Source of the DNA: Acidomonas methanolica
GTDB taxonomy: Bacteria > Pseudomonadota > Alphaproteobacteria > Acetobacterales > Acetobacteraceae
Direction of reading: 5' to 3'
Length of the DNA stretch: 64,000 nt
Assembly (NCBI RefSeq): GCF_004346035.1
Contig: NZ_SLZN01000004.1
Coordinates: forward strand, 62,001 to 126,000
In this document: positions 42,339 to 50,866 of the stretch, one piece after another
Position numbering within the stretch: position 1 is the first letter of the stretch
How the letters are laid out: every line of letters starts with the position of its first letter
Program-made: the position numbers and the translations under genes
Notes under the pieces: model-generated
What the model was told of the DNA's origin: nothing
Seen by the model: only the letters and a program-made list of their open reading frames with translations
Databases searched by the model: none

Positions 42339-43532
42339 ATGATTCCCGTCCTGATGCCGACCTTCAAACGCGCCGACCTCGCCTTCGAGCGGGGCGAGGG
42401 CGCCTGGCTGTTCGCGGCGGACGGGCGACGATTCCTGGATTTCGGCGCGGGGATCGCCGTCTCCTCGCTCGGCCATGCCCATCCGGGGCTGATCGCCGCC
42501 ATCGCGGAGCAGGCGGGGCGCGTCATGCATGTCTCCAACCTCTACCGCATTCCGCAGGCGGAGGAGCTGGCGGCCAAGCTCGTCGCGCATTCCTTCGCCG
42601 ACAGCGTGTTCTTCTGCAATTCCGGCGCGGAAGCCAATGAGGGCATGGTGAAGATGATCCGCCGGGACCAGGCCATGCGCGGCCATCCCGAGCGCACGCG
42701 GATCATCTGCTGTGACGGCGCGTTCCACGGGCGCACGCTGGCGATGCTCGCCGCCACCGGCAATCCGGCCTATCTGGAGGGATTCGGCGAACCCGTGCCG
42801 GGATTCGACCATGTGCCGTTCAACAATCTCAACACGCTGCGCGCCGCGATCACGCCGGAGACGGCGGGGATCATGGTGGAGCCCGTGCAGGGGGAGAGCG
42901 GCATCAAGGTCGCCGACCGGCATTTCATGCAGGGGCTGCGGCAGGTCTGCGACGAGTTCGGCCTCGTTCTCGGCTTCGACGAGGTGCAGACCGGCATGGG
43001 CCGCACGGGCAGGCTCTTCGCGCATGAATGGTACGACGTGAAGCCGGACATCATCTCCGTCGCCAAGGGAATCGCGGGCGGTTTCCCGATGGGCGCGATC
43101 CTCGCCACGGAGGAGGTCGCTTCCCACATGACGCCCGGCACGCATGGCACGACGTTCGGCGGCAATCCGCTGGCCTGCGCGGCGGGCAACGTGGTGATGG
43201 ACGAGCTGCTGAGCCCCGGCTTCATGGAGCATGTGCGCCGAACCGGCGAGGCGCTGGGCGGGATGCTGGAGCAACTGGTGCGGGACTGGCCGGAGGTCTT
43301 CTCCGATGCGCGCGGCATCGGGCTGATGCGCGGCCTGCGCTGCGTGCCGCCGCTGGCCGACGTCATGCAGGCCGCGCTGCATGAGGGGCTGCTCGCCGTC
43401 TCGGCGGGCGACAACGTGCTGCGGCTCGTCCCGCCGCTGATCGTCACCGAGGACGAGTGCCGCGACGCCTGCGCCCGCCTCGCCCGCGCCGCCGCGGCGC
43501 TGGCGGACAAGGCGGGAGGCATGGCCGCATGA
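42339..43532 (+). CDS. argD: Acetylornithine aminotransferase ArgD
   Basis: PLP-dependent class III aminotransferase converting N-acetylglutamate semialdehyde to N-acetylornithine in arginine synthesis; it may also serve lysine synthesis as succinyl-DAP aminotransferase. The 397-residue protein has FCNSGAEANEGMVKMIR, CDGAFHGRTLAMLAATG, the Asp of FDEVQTGMGRTG and the PLP lysine in ISVAKGIAGGFPMGA. ATG 42339 is the first start of family length. The argF start overlaps its stop by 4 bp, and hslO overlaps argF, so argD-argF-hslO is one coupled operon. Confidence 0.96.
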   Translation: MIPVLMPTFKRADLAFERGEGAWLFAADGRRFLDFGAGIAVSSLGHAHPGLIAAIAEQAGRVMHVSNLYRIPQAEELAAKLVAHSFADSVFFCNSGAEANEGMVKMIRRDQAMRGHPERTRIICCDGAFHGRTLAMLAATGNPAYLEGFGEPVPGFDHVPFNNLNTLRAAITPETAGIMVEPVQGESGIKVADRHFMQGLRQVCDEFGLVLGFDEVQTGMGRTGRLFAHEWYDVKPDIISVAKGIAGGFPMGAILATEEVASHMTPGTHGTTFGGNPLACAAGNVVMDELLSPGFMEHVRRTGEALGGMLEQLVRDWPEVFSDARGIGLMRGLRCVPPLADVMQAALHEGLLAVSAGDNVLRLVPPLIVTEDECRDACARLARAAAALADKAGGMAA

Positions 43533-44536
43533 GCGCGGCAGCGAAACGCCCCTCCGCCGGCACAAGGGCGGGAGAGCCGATCCGTCATTTTCTGGAAATG
43601 CGGGATATCGACGCGCGGACGTTGCGAGAGATCATCGATGTCGGCGCGGCCGTGAAGCGGATGCAGCACGGGCGCGCCCATCCGCTGCATCCCGCCCGCC
43701 CGCTGGCCGGGCGCGCGCTGGGCGTCATGCTCTCGAAACCCTCGACGCGCACGCGCCTCTCTTTCGAGATCGGGATGAAGCAGCTCGGCGGCGAGGTGGC
43801 CGTGCTCTCGCCGGGGGAGATGCAGCTCGGGCGCGGGGAGAGCCTCGCCGACACGGCGCGCGTGCTGTCGCGTTTCCTGGACGCGCTGGTGATCCGCACG
43901 GGCGACGCGGCGCAGATGAGCGAACTGGCGCGCTGGAGCACGATCCCCGTGATCAACGGGCTGACCCCGCGCTCCCATCCGGTGCAGATTCTCGCCGATG
44001 TCATGACCTATGAGCAGCATCGCGGCCCGGTGGCGGGCACGCGCTGGGCCTGGGCCGGAGACGGCAACAATGTCGCCGCCTCGCTGATCGAGGCCGCCGC
44101 GCGCTTCGGTTTCGCGCTCACGCTCGCCACGCCGGAATCGATGACGCCCGATCCGCAGGTGCTGGCCTGGGCGCGGGCGCAAGGCGCCGACATTGAGGTC
44201 GTGCGCGATCCGAAACGCGCGGTGACGGATGCTGACTGCGTGGTGACGGATACCTGGACCAGCATGTCGGATCAGGAATCCGAAGCCCGGCTGGACGCGC
44301 TGCGCCCCTATCAGGTGAACGCGGCGCTGATGCGGCTTGCCCGCCCCGACGCGCTGTTCATGCATTGCCTGCCCGCCCATATCGGGGAGGAAGTGACGGA
44401 AGACGTGTTCGAGGGCCCGGCGTCCGTCGTGTTCGACGAGGCGGAAAACCGCCTGCACGCGCAGAAGGGACTCCTGCTCTGGGCGCTCGGCGGCGAGGAC
44501 TGGAAAGCCGCGGCGCGCGAGCCGCGGCAGGGATGA
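43529..44536 (+). CDS. argF: Ornithine carbamoyltransferase ArgF
   Basis: Makes citrulline from ornithine and carbamoyl phosphate. The 335-residue protein has the carbamoyl-phosphate motif SKPSTRTRLSFE, the motif HPVQILAD, ornithine-binding DTWTSMSDQ and FMHCLPAHIGEEV. The HPxQ motif carries Val where many homologues have Cys or Thr, and the C-terminal motif reads PAHIGEE instead of the common PAHRGEE; both are probably tolerated variants. About 20 low-complexity residues precede the first conserved helix (HFLEMRDID). Confidence 0.95.
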   Translation: MSAAAKRPSAGTRAGEPIRHFLEMRDIDARTLREIIDVGAAVKRMQHGRAHPLHPARPLAGRALGVMLSKPSTRTRLSFEIGMKQLGGEVAVLSPGEMQLGRGESLADTARVLSRFLDALVIRTGDAAQMSELARWSTIPVINGLTPRSHPVQILADVMTYEQHRGPVAGTRWAWAGDGNNVAASLIEAAARFGFALTLATPESMTPDPQVLAWARAQGADIEVVRDPKRAVTDADCVVTDTWTSMSDQESEARLDALRPYQVNAALMRLARPDALFMHCLPAHIGEEVTEDVFEGPASVVFDEAENRLHAQKGLLLWALGGEDWKAAAREPRQG

Positions 44537-45477
44537 TGATCGAGACGCCCGCCTTTCTGGACACCAGCCGCCCGGACGTGCCGGATCTCGTCGTCTCGCG
44601 CGGCGTCATTCCCTTCCATCTGGCGGGAAGCCCGGTGCGCGGGCGGCTGATCCGCCTCGGGCCGCTCGCCGACGCGCTGCTGTCGCGTCACGATGCGCCT
44701 CAGGCCGCGCTGGCCCTCGCGGGCAAGGCGCTGACCCTGATCGCCGGGATGAGCACGGCGCTGAAATTCCAGGGCTCCTATTCCTTGCAGATCAAGGGGG
44801 ATGGCCCCGTGTCCCAGCTCGTCGCCGACTGCACGGAGCGCGGCGATCTGCGCGTGTATCTGCGCGCGGAGGGGGAGGCGCCGTCCTCCGCCCCGGACGC
44901 CGCTCTCGTGGGCGCGGGCTATCTCGCCTTCACGCTGGATCAGGGGGCGGAGACGGAACGGCATCAGGGCATCGTCGCCATTACGGGTGAGTCGCTGGCC
45001 GAGATGGCCATGCATTATTACGAGACGAGCGAGCAGCATCCCTGCTGGATTGCGCTCCACGCCGCCCGGCGCGACGAGGGGTGGCAGGCGGGCGGTCTGG
45101 TGATCGAGCGCATCGCCGGCGAAGGCGGTCTCACACCGGCCGCCGACGCCGCGCAGGCGGAGGACGACTGGGCCACCGCGCGGATTCTCGCCGCCACCGT
45201 GACGCAGGATGAAATCCTCGACCCCGCCCTGGACGGCATGACGCTCATCAACCGTCTCTTCGGCACGATGGACCCGCGGATCGACCGGCCGCGCGCGCTC
45301 GCGTTCGGCTGCCGCTGCTCCCGCGCCCGGCTCTCCGCCCTGCTGGCCACCTTTCCGCGCGACGATCTCGACCATATGGCGGAAGAGGGAACCATCGTCA
45401 TGACGTGCGAGTTCTGCAACGTGCACTTCCGCTTCTCGCGCGACGAGGTTGCGGGCGCGCCCGGCCCTGCCGCGTGA
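44533..45477 (+). CDS. hslO: Redox-regulated chaperone Hsp33
   Basis: Cytoplasmic holdase activated by oxidative unfolding. The 314-residue protein has the Hsp33 N-terminal domain (GKALTLIAGMSTALKFQGSYSLQIKGDGPVSQLVADC) and the C-terminal zinc switch CxC-x29-CxxC (GCRCSRARL to TCEFCNVHF), inside the canonical 27-32 spacing. All four switch cysteines are present. ATG 44533 overlaps the argF stop; ATG 44536 is next to it. Linkage of argD, argF and hslO is seen in other Acetobacteraceae from memory. Confidence 0.95.
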   Translation: MMIETPAFLDTSRPDVPDLVVSRGVIPFHLAGSPVRGRLIRLGPLADALLSRHDAPQAALALAGKALTLIAGMSTALKFQGSYSLQIKGDGPVSQLVADCTERGDLRVYLRAEGEAPSSAPDAALVGAGYLAFTLDQGAETERHQGIVAITGESLAEMAMHYYETSEQHPCWIALHAARRDEGWQAGGLVIERIAGEGGLTPAADAAQAEDDWATARILAATVTQDEILDPALDGMTLINRLFGTMDPRIDRPRALAFGCRCSRARLSALLATFPRDDLDHMAEEGTIVMTCEFCNVHFRFSRDEVAGAPGPAA

Positions 45478-45504
45478 CCCGTGAACGGCAGCATGGAGTC
45501 GTCG

Positions 45505-46560
45505 ATGACCGCATCCGGCCCCGGAGATGTCCCCTGGGCCCTCCTTGAGGGCGTCACGCGGGACGGCAAGCCCGTCGCGCGGCTGTACGACCAGTGGGAG
45601 CCCGGGCTGGCCGTCCGGATTTCGGGGGAGGCGCTGGGGCTGATTCTCCGCGACCGGGACTCCGGCCGGGAGACCGTCTGGTATCTCGACGAGACCCGCG
45701 CCGTCCGGGGCTGTCATATCGAGGCCCTGGAGGGGATGAGTCTCGACACCGCGATGGGGCCGATCGCCGCCTCGCTGGCGGAGCTTGCAGTGCACAGCCT
45801 CGCGGGCACGCCGCGCCCGCCGCCGCTTTTCCTGCCGGAAGCCGCGACCTGCCTTGCGTCGCAGATCGCCGCCGCATGGAGCGTGCGTCACTTCGCCGGC
45901 ATGACGCTGCGCTCCGTCGCCGAGGCGCGGAGCAGTGACGGGCTCGCCGCCTCCGGCCCCGCTCTCGACACGTCCGCCGTCCGGCGCCTGCTGGAGACGC
46001 GGCCCGGCGCCGCCGCGCGCGTGCTGCTCTCGCCCTTCGACGACACGCCCTTGCGCGCCCAGATCACGATCGCGGTCGAAGGGTTTTCCGTCCATCGCTT
46101 CCATGCCGAGGCGCAGGACGCCGCCTTCTATCTGGCGTGGCCCGAACGCGAGACGGCGCAGCCGTCCGGGCTCGCTCCCGTTTTTTTCTGCCCCGCCGCC
46201 CGGCTGGTCATCGCGGATCACCCCGATGCGGTCATGCTGCCGGGGCGGCTGCTGGGCTGGTATCTGACCCACCCGGCCCATGTCCGGTCGATCGCGGAAG
46301 CCGCGAGCTTCGACGCCAGGGAATACGGGCTCGGCCACGCCTCCGCGCTGGCCTCGCCGCCTTCTCCCGTCGAGGCCGGTCTCTCCGCCGAGGCGAACGG
46401 CCCCTCGCCGATGCAATCGCGCTCCGCCGCGTGGGATTTCCTGCACGAAACCGGCCTTGCCGCCCCGGTCCCCGATTCCGCGATGCCCTCGCCGTCTCGC
46501 CTCGGCCCAACCGGCGTCATGGGCAGGTTGCGCGGGATTTTCAAACGACGACACGACTGA
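45505..46560 (+). CDS. Conserved hypothetical protein
   Basis: I do not recognise this 351-residue protein. It has no signal peptide or membrane segment, and mixes alpha/beta stretches such as WALLEGVTRDGKPVARLYDQ and RETVWYLDETRAVRGCHIEAL with a Pro/Ser-rich linker (about 295-330) and a basic C-terminus (RLRGIFKRRHD). That tail suggests contact with membrane or nucleic acid. ATG 45505 has GGAG 6 nt upstream; GTG 45481 and ATG 45493 are alternatives. It follows hslO by 27 bp and precedes a lipoprotein gene by 55 bp, so it may share the operon. Confidence 0.75.
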   Translation: MTASGPGDVPWALLEGVTRDGKPVARLYDQWEPGLAVRISGEALGLILRDRDSGRETVWYLDETRAVRGCHIEALEGMSLDTAMGPIAASLAELAVHSLAGTPRPPPLFLPEAATCLASQIAAAWSVRHFAGMTLRSVAEARSSDGLAASGPALDTSAVRRLLETRPGAAARVLLSPFDDTPLRAQITIAVEGFSVHRFHAEAQDAAFYLAWPERETAQPSGLAPVFFCPAARLVIADHPDAVMLPGRLLGWYLTHPAHVRSIAEAASFDAREYGLGHASALASPPSPVEAGLSAEANGPSPMQSRSAAWDFLHETGLAAPVPDSAMPSPSRLGPTGVMGRLRGIFKRRHD

Positions 46561-46615
46561 CAGAAGCCGCCTTCAGCCCCCGAACCGCACGCCACGACAG
46601 AGAAGCCCGAGACCC

Positions 46616-47488
46616 ATGCCAGCCCTCACCTTCGCTCCCGCCTTCGTCCGCCGCTGCCGCTTCCTCGTCGCGTGTTGCGCGCTGCTTCTGCCGCTGGGCC
46701 TCGCCTCCTGCGCGGATGACGAGGCGGAGCAGAATTTCCCGCCTCTCACCTATACCTATCTCTCCCAGCTTCATCTCAATGTCGGGCGGATCGGCATCGT
46801 CGACCAGTCGCCGCCCGGCACGGTCCCCGGCGATATTTCCGCCAAGTCGCCGGTCCCGCCGCAACAGGCGCTGGAGGAGATGGCGCGTGACCGGCTGATC
46901 GCGAGCGGCGTGGAAGGGAGCGCCACCTTCACCATCACCCGCGCCTCCATCCTCCATGAACCCGGCGGCACGCTTCAGGGCGATCTCAACGTGCAGGTCT
47001 CCATCCTGACCCCGACGGGCGCGCCTGCCGGCTATGCCGAGGCCCATGTCAGCCGCACCATGAATCCGGGCGACCGCGATCCCGAATCACGCGCCGTTCT
47101 CTATGATTTCACGTCGCAGATGATGCAGGACATGAATGTCGAGCTGGAATACCAGATCAAGAAGACCCTGCATGACTGGCTGGTGGACGCCACCGGCGCG
47201 CCGCTGGACCAGACCATCCAGCAACAATCCCTGACCTCCTCGACCCGGGACGCGGCCGGCGCTTCTCCTGCCGGCGAAACGGCGGCTCCGGTCCCGGCCA
47301 TGCCCGAGGCGACGCCTGCCGAGACCGCCAGACCGGCGGCTTCAGCGCTGCCGGATGCGGTCTTCCCGACCGGCGCGCCCGAAGCCGCCCCGTCCCCGTC
47401 CGACCAGTCCGCGACACAAGATGCGGCGTCCCAGACCGTCGCGCACTCCCCGAAACCCGGTACGCTCGCGCTCCCCGCATCGCATTGA
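46616..47488 (+). CDS. Lipoprotein of unknown function
   Basis: The 290-residue protein starts with a lipoprotein signal (FLVACCALLLPLGLASCADD; lipobox LASC). The globular part (about 35-190) includes LNVGRIGIVDQSPPG, IASGVEGSATFTITRASIL and LNVQVSILTPTGAPAGYAEAHVSRTM, suggesting a beta-rich domain. The last 100 residues are Ala/Pro/Ser/Thr-rich and probably disordered, like a cell-wall-spanning or linker segment. I know no assigned function. The frame is open upstream of 46616 only as an alternative frame of the preceding gene. Confidence 0.8.
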   Translation: MPALTFAPAFVRRCRFLVACCALLLPLGLASCADDEAEQNFPPLTYTYLSQLHLNVGRIGIVDQSPPGTVPGDISAKSPVPPQQALEEMARDRLIASGVEGSATFTITRASILHEPGGTLQGDLNVQVSILTPTGAPAGYAEAHVSRTMNPGDRDPESRAVLYDFTSQMMQDMNVELEYQIKKTLHDWLVDATGAPLDQTIQQQSLTSSTRDAAGASPAGETAAPVPAMPEATPAETARPAASALPDAVFPTGAPEAAPSPSDQSATQDAASQTVAHSPKPGTLALPASH

Positions 47489-47495
47489 CGGCGTC

Positions 47496-48212
47496 TCACC
47501 CGTCCGCATTCAGCCGCCAGTCGGCCTCCTTCACGGCGTCGTCGGCGATCAGCATGGCCAGCAGCCGGTCCAGCCCGGCGGGACCGCCTTCGCGGGGCAG
47601 AAGGGTGGTGCGCAGGGTGCAGTCCATCTCGTCCCGCGTGGTGATGCTGGAGCGCTCCACCTGATGGCCATGCTGGCGCATGGTCGTTTCCACGAGGGCT
47701 GCGATCCGCAGGGCGGCGTCGCGGGTGACGGTGGCGGTGATGAGATAGCCGCTGTCCATGGTCTTCGTCTGGACCGGCAGCCGGTTGATGAAACGCACCA
47801 CCGGGCGCAGGAGCGTGTTGCCCGCGATGACGAAGAAGGTCAGCAGCGTGGCTTCCGCCACCATGTCGCTGCCGGTGCAGGCGCCGACGGCGGCGGAGCA
47901 CCAGAGGGTCGCGGCGGTGTTCATGCCGCGCACGTTGACCCCTTCCTTGATGATCGCCCCCGCGCCGAGGAAGCCGATGCCCGACACGACATAGGCGATG
48001 ACGCGCAGCGATTCGACATCGCCCGCCAGACGCTGGGCGAGATCGACGAAAGCCGCCCCGCCTAGAGCGACCAGAGCGTTCGTCCGCACGCCGGCGGTGC
48101 GCTGGCGGTACTGGCGTTCCGCGCCGATCAGCGTGCCGAAAAGCAGCGCCGTGAACAGACTGACGCAGCTGTCAGCAAAGGAGTGGGGATCGAACGTTTC
48201 GATGAAGCGCAT
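47496..48212 (-). CDS. MgtC/SapB family membrane protein
   Basis: A 238-residue inner-membrane protein with an N-terminal MgtC domain of 4-5 helices (ALLFGTLIGAERQYRQRTAGVRTNALVALGGAAF, SGIGFLGAGAIIKEGVNVRGMNTAATLW) and a C-terminal ACT-like cytoplasmic domain. MgtC proteins help adaptation to low Mg2+ and acid, and in pathogens inhibit the F-ATPase; the role here is unproven. I see no Mg-sensing leader upstream. Convergent with the lipoprotein gene, 7 bp apart. Confidence 0.9.
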   Translation of the reverse strand: MRFIETFDPHSFADSCVSLFTALLFGTLIGAERQYRQRTAGVRTNALVALGGAAFVDLAQRLAGDVESLRVIAYVVSGIGFLGAGAIIKEGVNVRGMNTAATLWCSAAVGACTGSDMVAEATLLTFFVIAGNTLLRPVVRFINRLPVQTKTMDSGYLITATVTRDAALRIAALVETTMRQHGHQVERSSITTRDEMDCTLRTTLLPREGGPAGLDRLLAMLIADDAVKEADWRLNADG

Positions 48213-48445
48213 GAGCGCCTCCCTTCTTGCCGTCGGGAGCAGGGCGGGGTGCGGGGCTTGTCCTTAGCGGCTCGGGTCAACTCTGCCAATTCGATTTTCG
48301 GGCCCTGCGGACTCCGCCGGGCAGGGCGGCGTCCCGCATCAAAACCCCCGCTCCGGAGCCGCCGCCCCTTGACATATGCGCGCCGGGGCTCAACTCCTGC
48401 GCAGGATCAGCGATCTGGTTCCCGTGAAGCTGAAGGGATGCGGCA

Positions 48446-49450
48446 ATGGACCGTTTTGCACCCGTCGAACTCCCGTCGCGGGACGCGCTTTATGCGCCCG
48501 TGGCGTCGATCATGGCGCGGGAGGACTGGGAAGAGCGGTTCGCGGCCGATATCGAGGCGATCCTGCGCCTGAAATGCGAGCGTAACGCGGTGATCCTGGC
48601 GCATAACTACCAGACGCCGGAAATCTTCCATTGCGTGTCCGACATGCGCGGCGACAGTCTGGCGCTGGCCCGCGAGGCGCAGGACACGGAAGCCTCGGTG
48701 ATCGTCATGGCCGGGGTGGAATTCATGGCCGAGACGGCCAAGCTGATGAATCCCGGCAAGACGGTGCTGATCCCCGACGACCGGGCGGGCTGTTCGCTGG
48801 CGGATTCCATCACGGCGGAGAACGTGCGCGCGCTGAAGGCGGCGCATCCGGGCGTTCCCGTCATCACCTATGTCAATTCCTCGGCGGCCGTGAAGGCGGA
48901 GACGGATGTGTGCTGCACCTCCGGCAATGCGCGCAAGGTCGTCGAGACCGTGGCGCGGGAGTGGGGCGTGGATCGCGTCATCATGATTCCGGACGAGTTT
49001 CTGGCGCGCAACGTCCGCAACGAGACCGGGATCGAGATGATCACCTGGCCGGGTCATTGCGAGGTGCATGAGAAGTTCACGCCGCAGGAGATCCGGCAAT
49101 ACCGCCGGATGCATCCGGGCGTCGTGGTGCTGGCCCATCCCGAATGCCCGCCCGAGGTGGTCGCCGAGGCCGATTATTCCGGCTCGACGGCGGGCATGAT
49201 GCAGTTCGTGGCGGAGAAACGGCCCGGCAAGGCGCTGCTGGTCACGGAATGCTCCATGAGCGACAATCTCGCCGCGTTGTTCCCGGCCACGCAGTTCGTG
49301 CGACCCTGCAATCTCTGCCCGCATATGAAGCGCATCACCCTGCCCGCCATCCGGAACGCACTGGAAACCATGACGCGGGCAGTCGAGATTCCGGACGCCC
49401 TGATCCCGGCGGCCCGGCGATCCGTCGAGCGGATGCTGGACATCCGGTGA
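48446..49450 (+). CDS. nadA: Quinolinate synthase A
   Basis: [4Fe-4S] enzyme condensing iminoaspartate with dihydroxyacetone phosphate to quinolinate in NAD synthesis. The 334-residue protein has cluster cysteines at 116 (AGCSLADS), 205 (WPGHCEVHEKF) and 291 (CNLCPHM); the intervals of 89 and 86 residues match known NadA proteins. Other motifs are ILAHNYQTPEI and YVNSSAAVKAETDVCCTSGNA. A ribosome site, AAGGGA, precedes ATG 48446. nadC follows after 152 bp with no nadB between, so iminoaspartate must come from NadB or aspartate dehydrogenase encoded elsewhere. A near-consensus -35 (TTGACA at 48369) lies upstream. Confidence 0.96.
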   Translation: MDRFAPVELPSRDALYAPVASIMAREDWEERFAADIEAILRLKCERNAVILAHNYQTPEIFHCVSDMRGDSLALAREAQDTEASVIVMAGVEFMAETAKLMNPGKTVLIPDDRAGCSLADSITAENVRALKAAHPGVPVITYVNSSAAVKAETDVCCTSGNARKVVETVAREWGVDRVIMIPDEFLARNVRNETGIEMITWPGHCEVHEKFTPQEIRQYRRMHPGVVVLAHPECPPEVVAEADYSGSTAGMMQFVAEKRPGKALLVTECSMSDNLAALFPATQFVRPCNLCPHMKRITLPAIRNALETMTRAVEIPDALIPAARRSVERMLDIR

Positions 49451-49602
49451 CGGGCGCGTGGGCGGGGCCGGGTCTTCTGCTTTTTCCGAGGAAGAACGAC
49501 CGGAGCGCAGGGCAAAAAAGACTTCCGATCATGTGACGGCGGGGCCTCACAAGGAAACGCCGCGCGCTTTCAGTGGCACGATACACACAAAGGACATCCC
49601 CA

Positions 49603-50463
49603 ATGACTTTCGCTCCGTTGCCCGATCTTCTCTGGGAACCGATCGTCCGCACCGGGCTGCTGGAAGATCTCGGCACGGGCGGGGATGTGACGACACAGGC
49701 GCTGGCGCCGCCCGACGCGACGCTGCGGGCGATGTTCCGCGTGCGGCGGGACGGCGTGTTGGCCGGGCTGGCGGCGGCGCGGCTCTCCTTCGCCCTGCTG
49801 GAGCCGGAGGCGCGGTTCGAGGCGTTCGCTGCCGATGGCGACGTGGTGACGGCCGGGCAGGCGATCGCGGTGGTGGAGGCGCGGGCGGAAACCGTGCTGG
49901 CCGGGGAGCGCACGGCGCTGAACCTGCTGTCCCATCTGAGCGGAATCGCCACCGCGACGCGGGAGGTGGTAACGGCGGTGGCGGGCACGCAGGCGCGGGT
50001 GTGCTGCACGCGCAAGACGCTGCCGGGGCTCCGCGCGGCGCAGAAATACGCCGTCCGCGCGGGGGGCGGGAGCAATCACCGCTACCGGCTGGACGACGCG
50101 ATTCTCATCAAGGACAACCACATCGCCCTGTGCGGCGGCGTGCATGCCGCGCTGGCGGCGGCGCGGGCGCGGGCGGGGCATCTGATGGCGGTGGAGCTGG
50201 AGGTCGATACGCTGGAGCAACTCGCGGAGGCGATCGCGGAGAAGGGGGGCGGGGCGGACGCGTATCTGCTCGACAACATGACGCCCCTTCAACTGCGCGA
50301 GGCGGTGCGGATGATCGGCGGCCGTGCGATCGCCGAGGCCTCGGGCGGGATCACGCCCGGAACGGCGCGCGACATCGCCGAGACGGGGGTGGACGTGCTG
50401 TCGCTCGGATGGCTGACCCATAGCGTGACGGCGCTCGATATCGGTCTCGATATCGATCTGTGA
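49603..50463 (+). CDS. nadC: Nicotinate-nucleotide pyrophosphorylase NadC
   Basis: Converts quinolinate and PRPP to nicotinate mononucleotide, CO2 and PPi. The 286-residue protein has LLEDLGTGGDVTTQAL, the catalytic TRKTLPGLRAAQKYAVRAGGG, NHRYRLDDAILIKDNHI and the C-terminal phosphate-binding EASGGITP with GVDVLSLGWLTHS. ATG 49603 follows AAGGACA; the frame is open 10 codons further without support. It lies downstream of nadA with a 152-bp gap, probably cotranscribed. Confidence 0.96.
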   Translation: MTFAPLPDLLWEPIVRTGLLEDLGTGGDVTTQALAPPDATLRAMFRVRRDGVLAGLAAARLSFALLEPEARFEAFAADGDVVTAGQAIAVVEARAETVLAGERTALNLLSHLSGIATATREVVTAVAGTQARVCCTRKTLPGLRAAQKYAVRAGGGSNHRYRLDDAILIKDNHIALCGGVHAALAAARARAGHLMAVELEVDTLEQLAEAIAEKGGGADAYLLDNMTPLQLREAVRMIGGRAIAEASGGITPGTARDIAETGVDVLSLGWLTHSVTALDIGLDIDL

Positions 50464-50604
50464 CGTAGACGCAACGGAATCCGTCATAAAGAAAGCTCTT
50501 CCCCGACTCCGGCTCAGGGGCGGGGATTTGAAAGATGAACCCGAAGCTTACGTCCACGTTACATCGGCATCACGTCCCGATTTCACTTCCAAGGATCAGA
50601 TCCC

Positions 50605-50778
50605 ATGCTGAAGCTGGCGCTGTTCTTCCTCATCATTTCCCTCGTGGCCGGCTTGTTCGGCTTTTCCGGCATTTCGGCCGCTTCCGCCGGAATTGCGAAA
50701 ATCCTGTTCTTCATCGCGATCACGCTCTTCGTGGTGTTCCTCGTCATTGCCCTCTTCATCACCAAGGCCGTGACCTGA
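50605..50778 (+). CDS. Small DUF1328 (YtjA-like) membrane protein
   Basis: A 57-residue protein with two hydrophobic helices ([21 protein letters not shown] and [20 protein letters not shown]) typical of DUF1328. Members are common and often stress-induced, but their role is unknown. GGATCAGATCCC precedes ATG 50605. Upstream, TGAAC (50536-50540), 16 nt, then CGTT (50557-50560) is one base from an EcfG promoter, consistent with general stress control, though weak. A strong terminator follows. Confidence 0.88.
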   Translation: MLKLALFFLIISLVAGLFGFSGISAASAGIAKILFFIAITLFVVFLVIALFITKAVT

Positions 50779-50810
50779 GCGTCCCTGACGGGGGCTGGGA
50801 GCGGTCACGA

Positions 50811-50836
50811 AAAAGGCCCCGAAAGGGGCCTTCTTG
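50811..50836. terminator. Terminator between the DUF1328 and outer-membrane-factor genes
   Basis: AAGGCCCC and GGGGCCTT form a perfect 8-bp stem with a GAAA tetraloop, preceded by A residues and followed by CTTGTT. Its symmetry suits both convergent genes. Confidence 0.88.
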
Positions 50837-50866
50837 TTGCGGCAAGGAAAAAGCGGCAGGCGAAGC

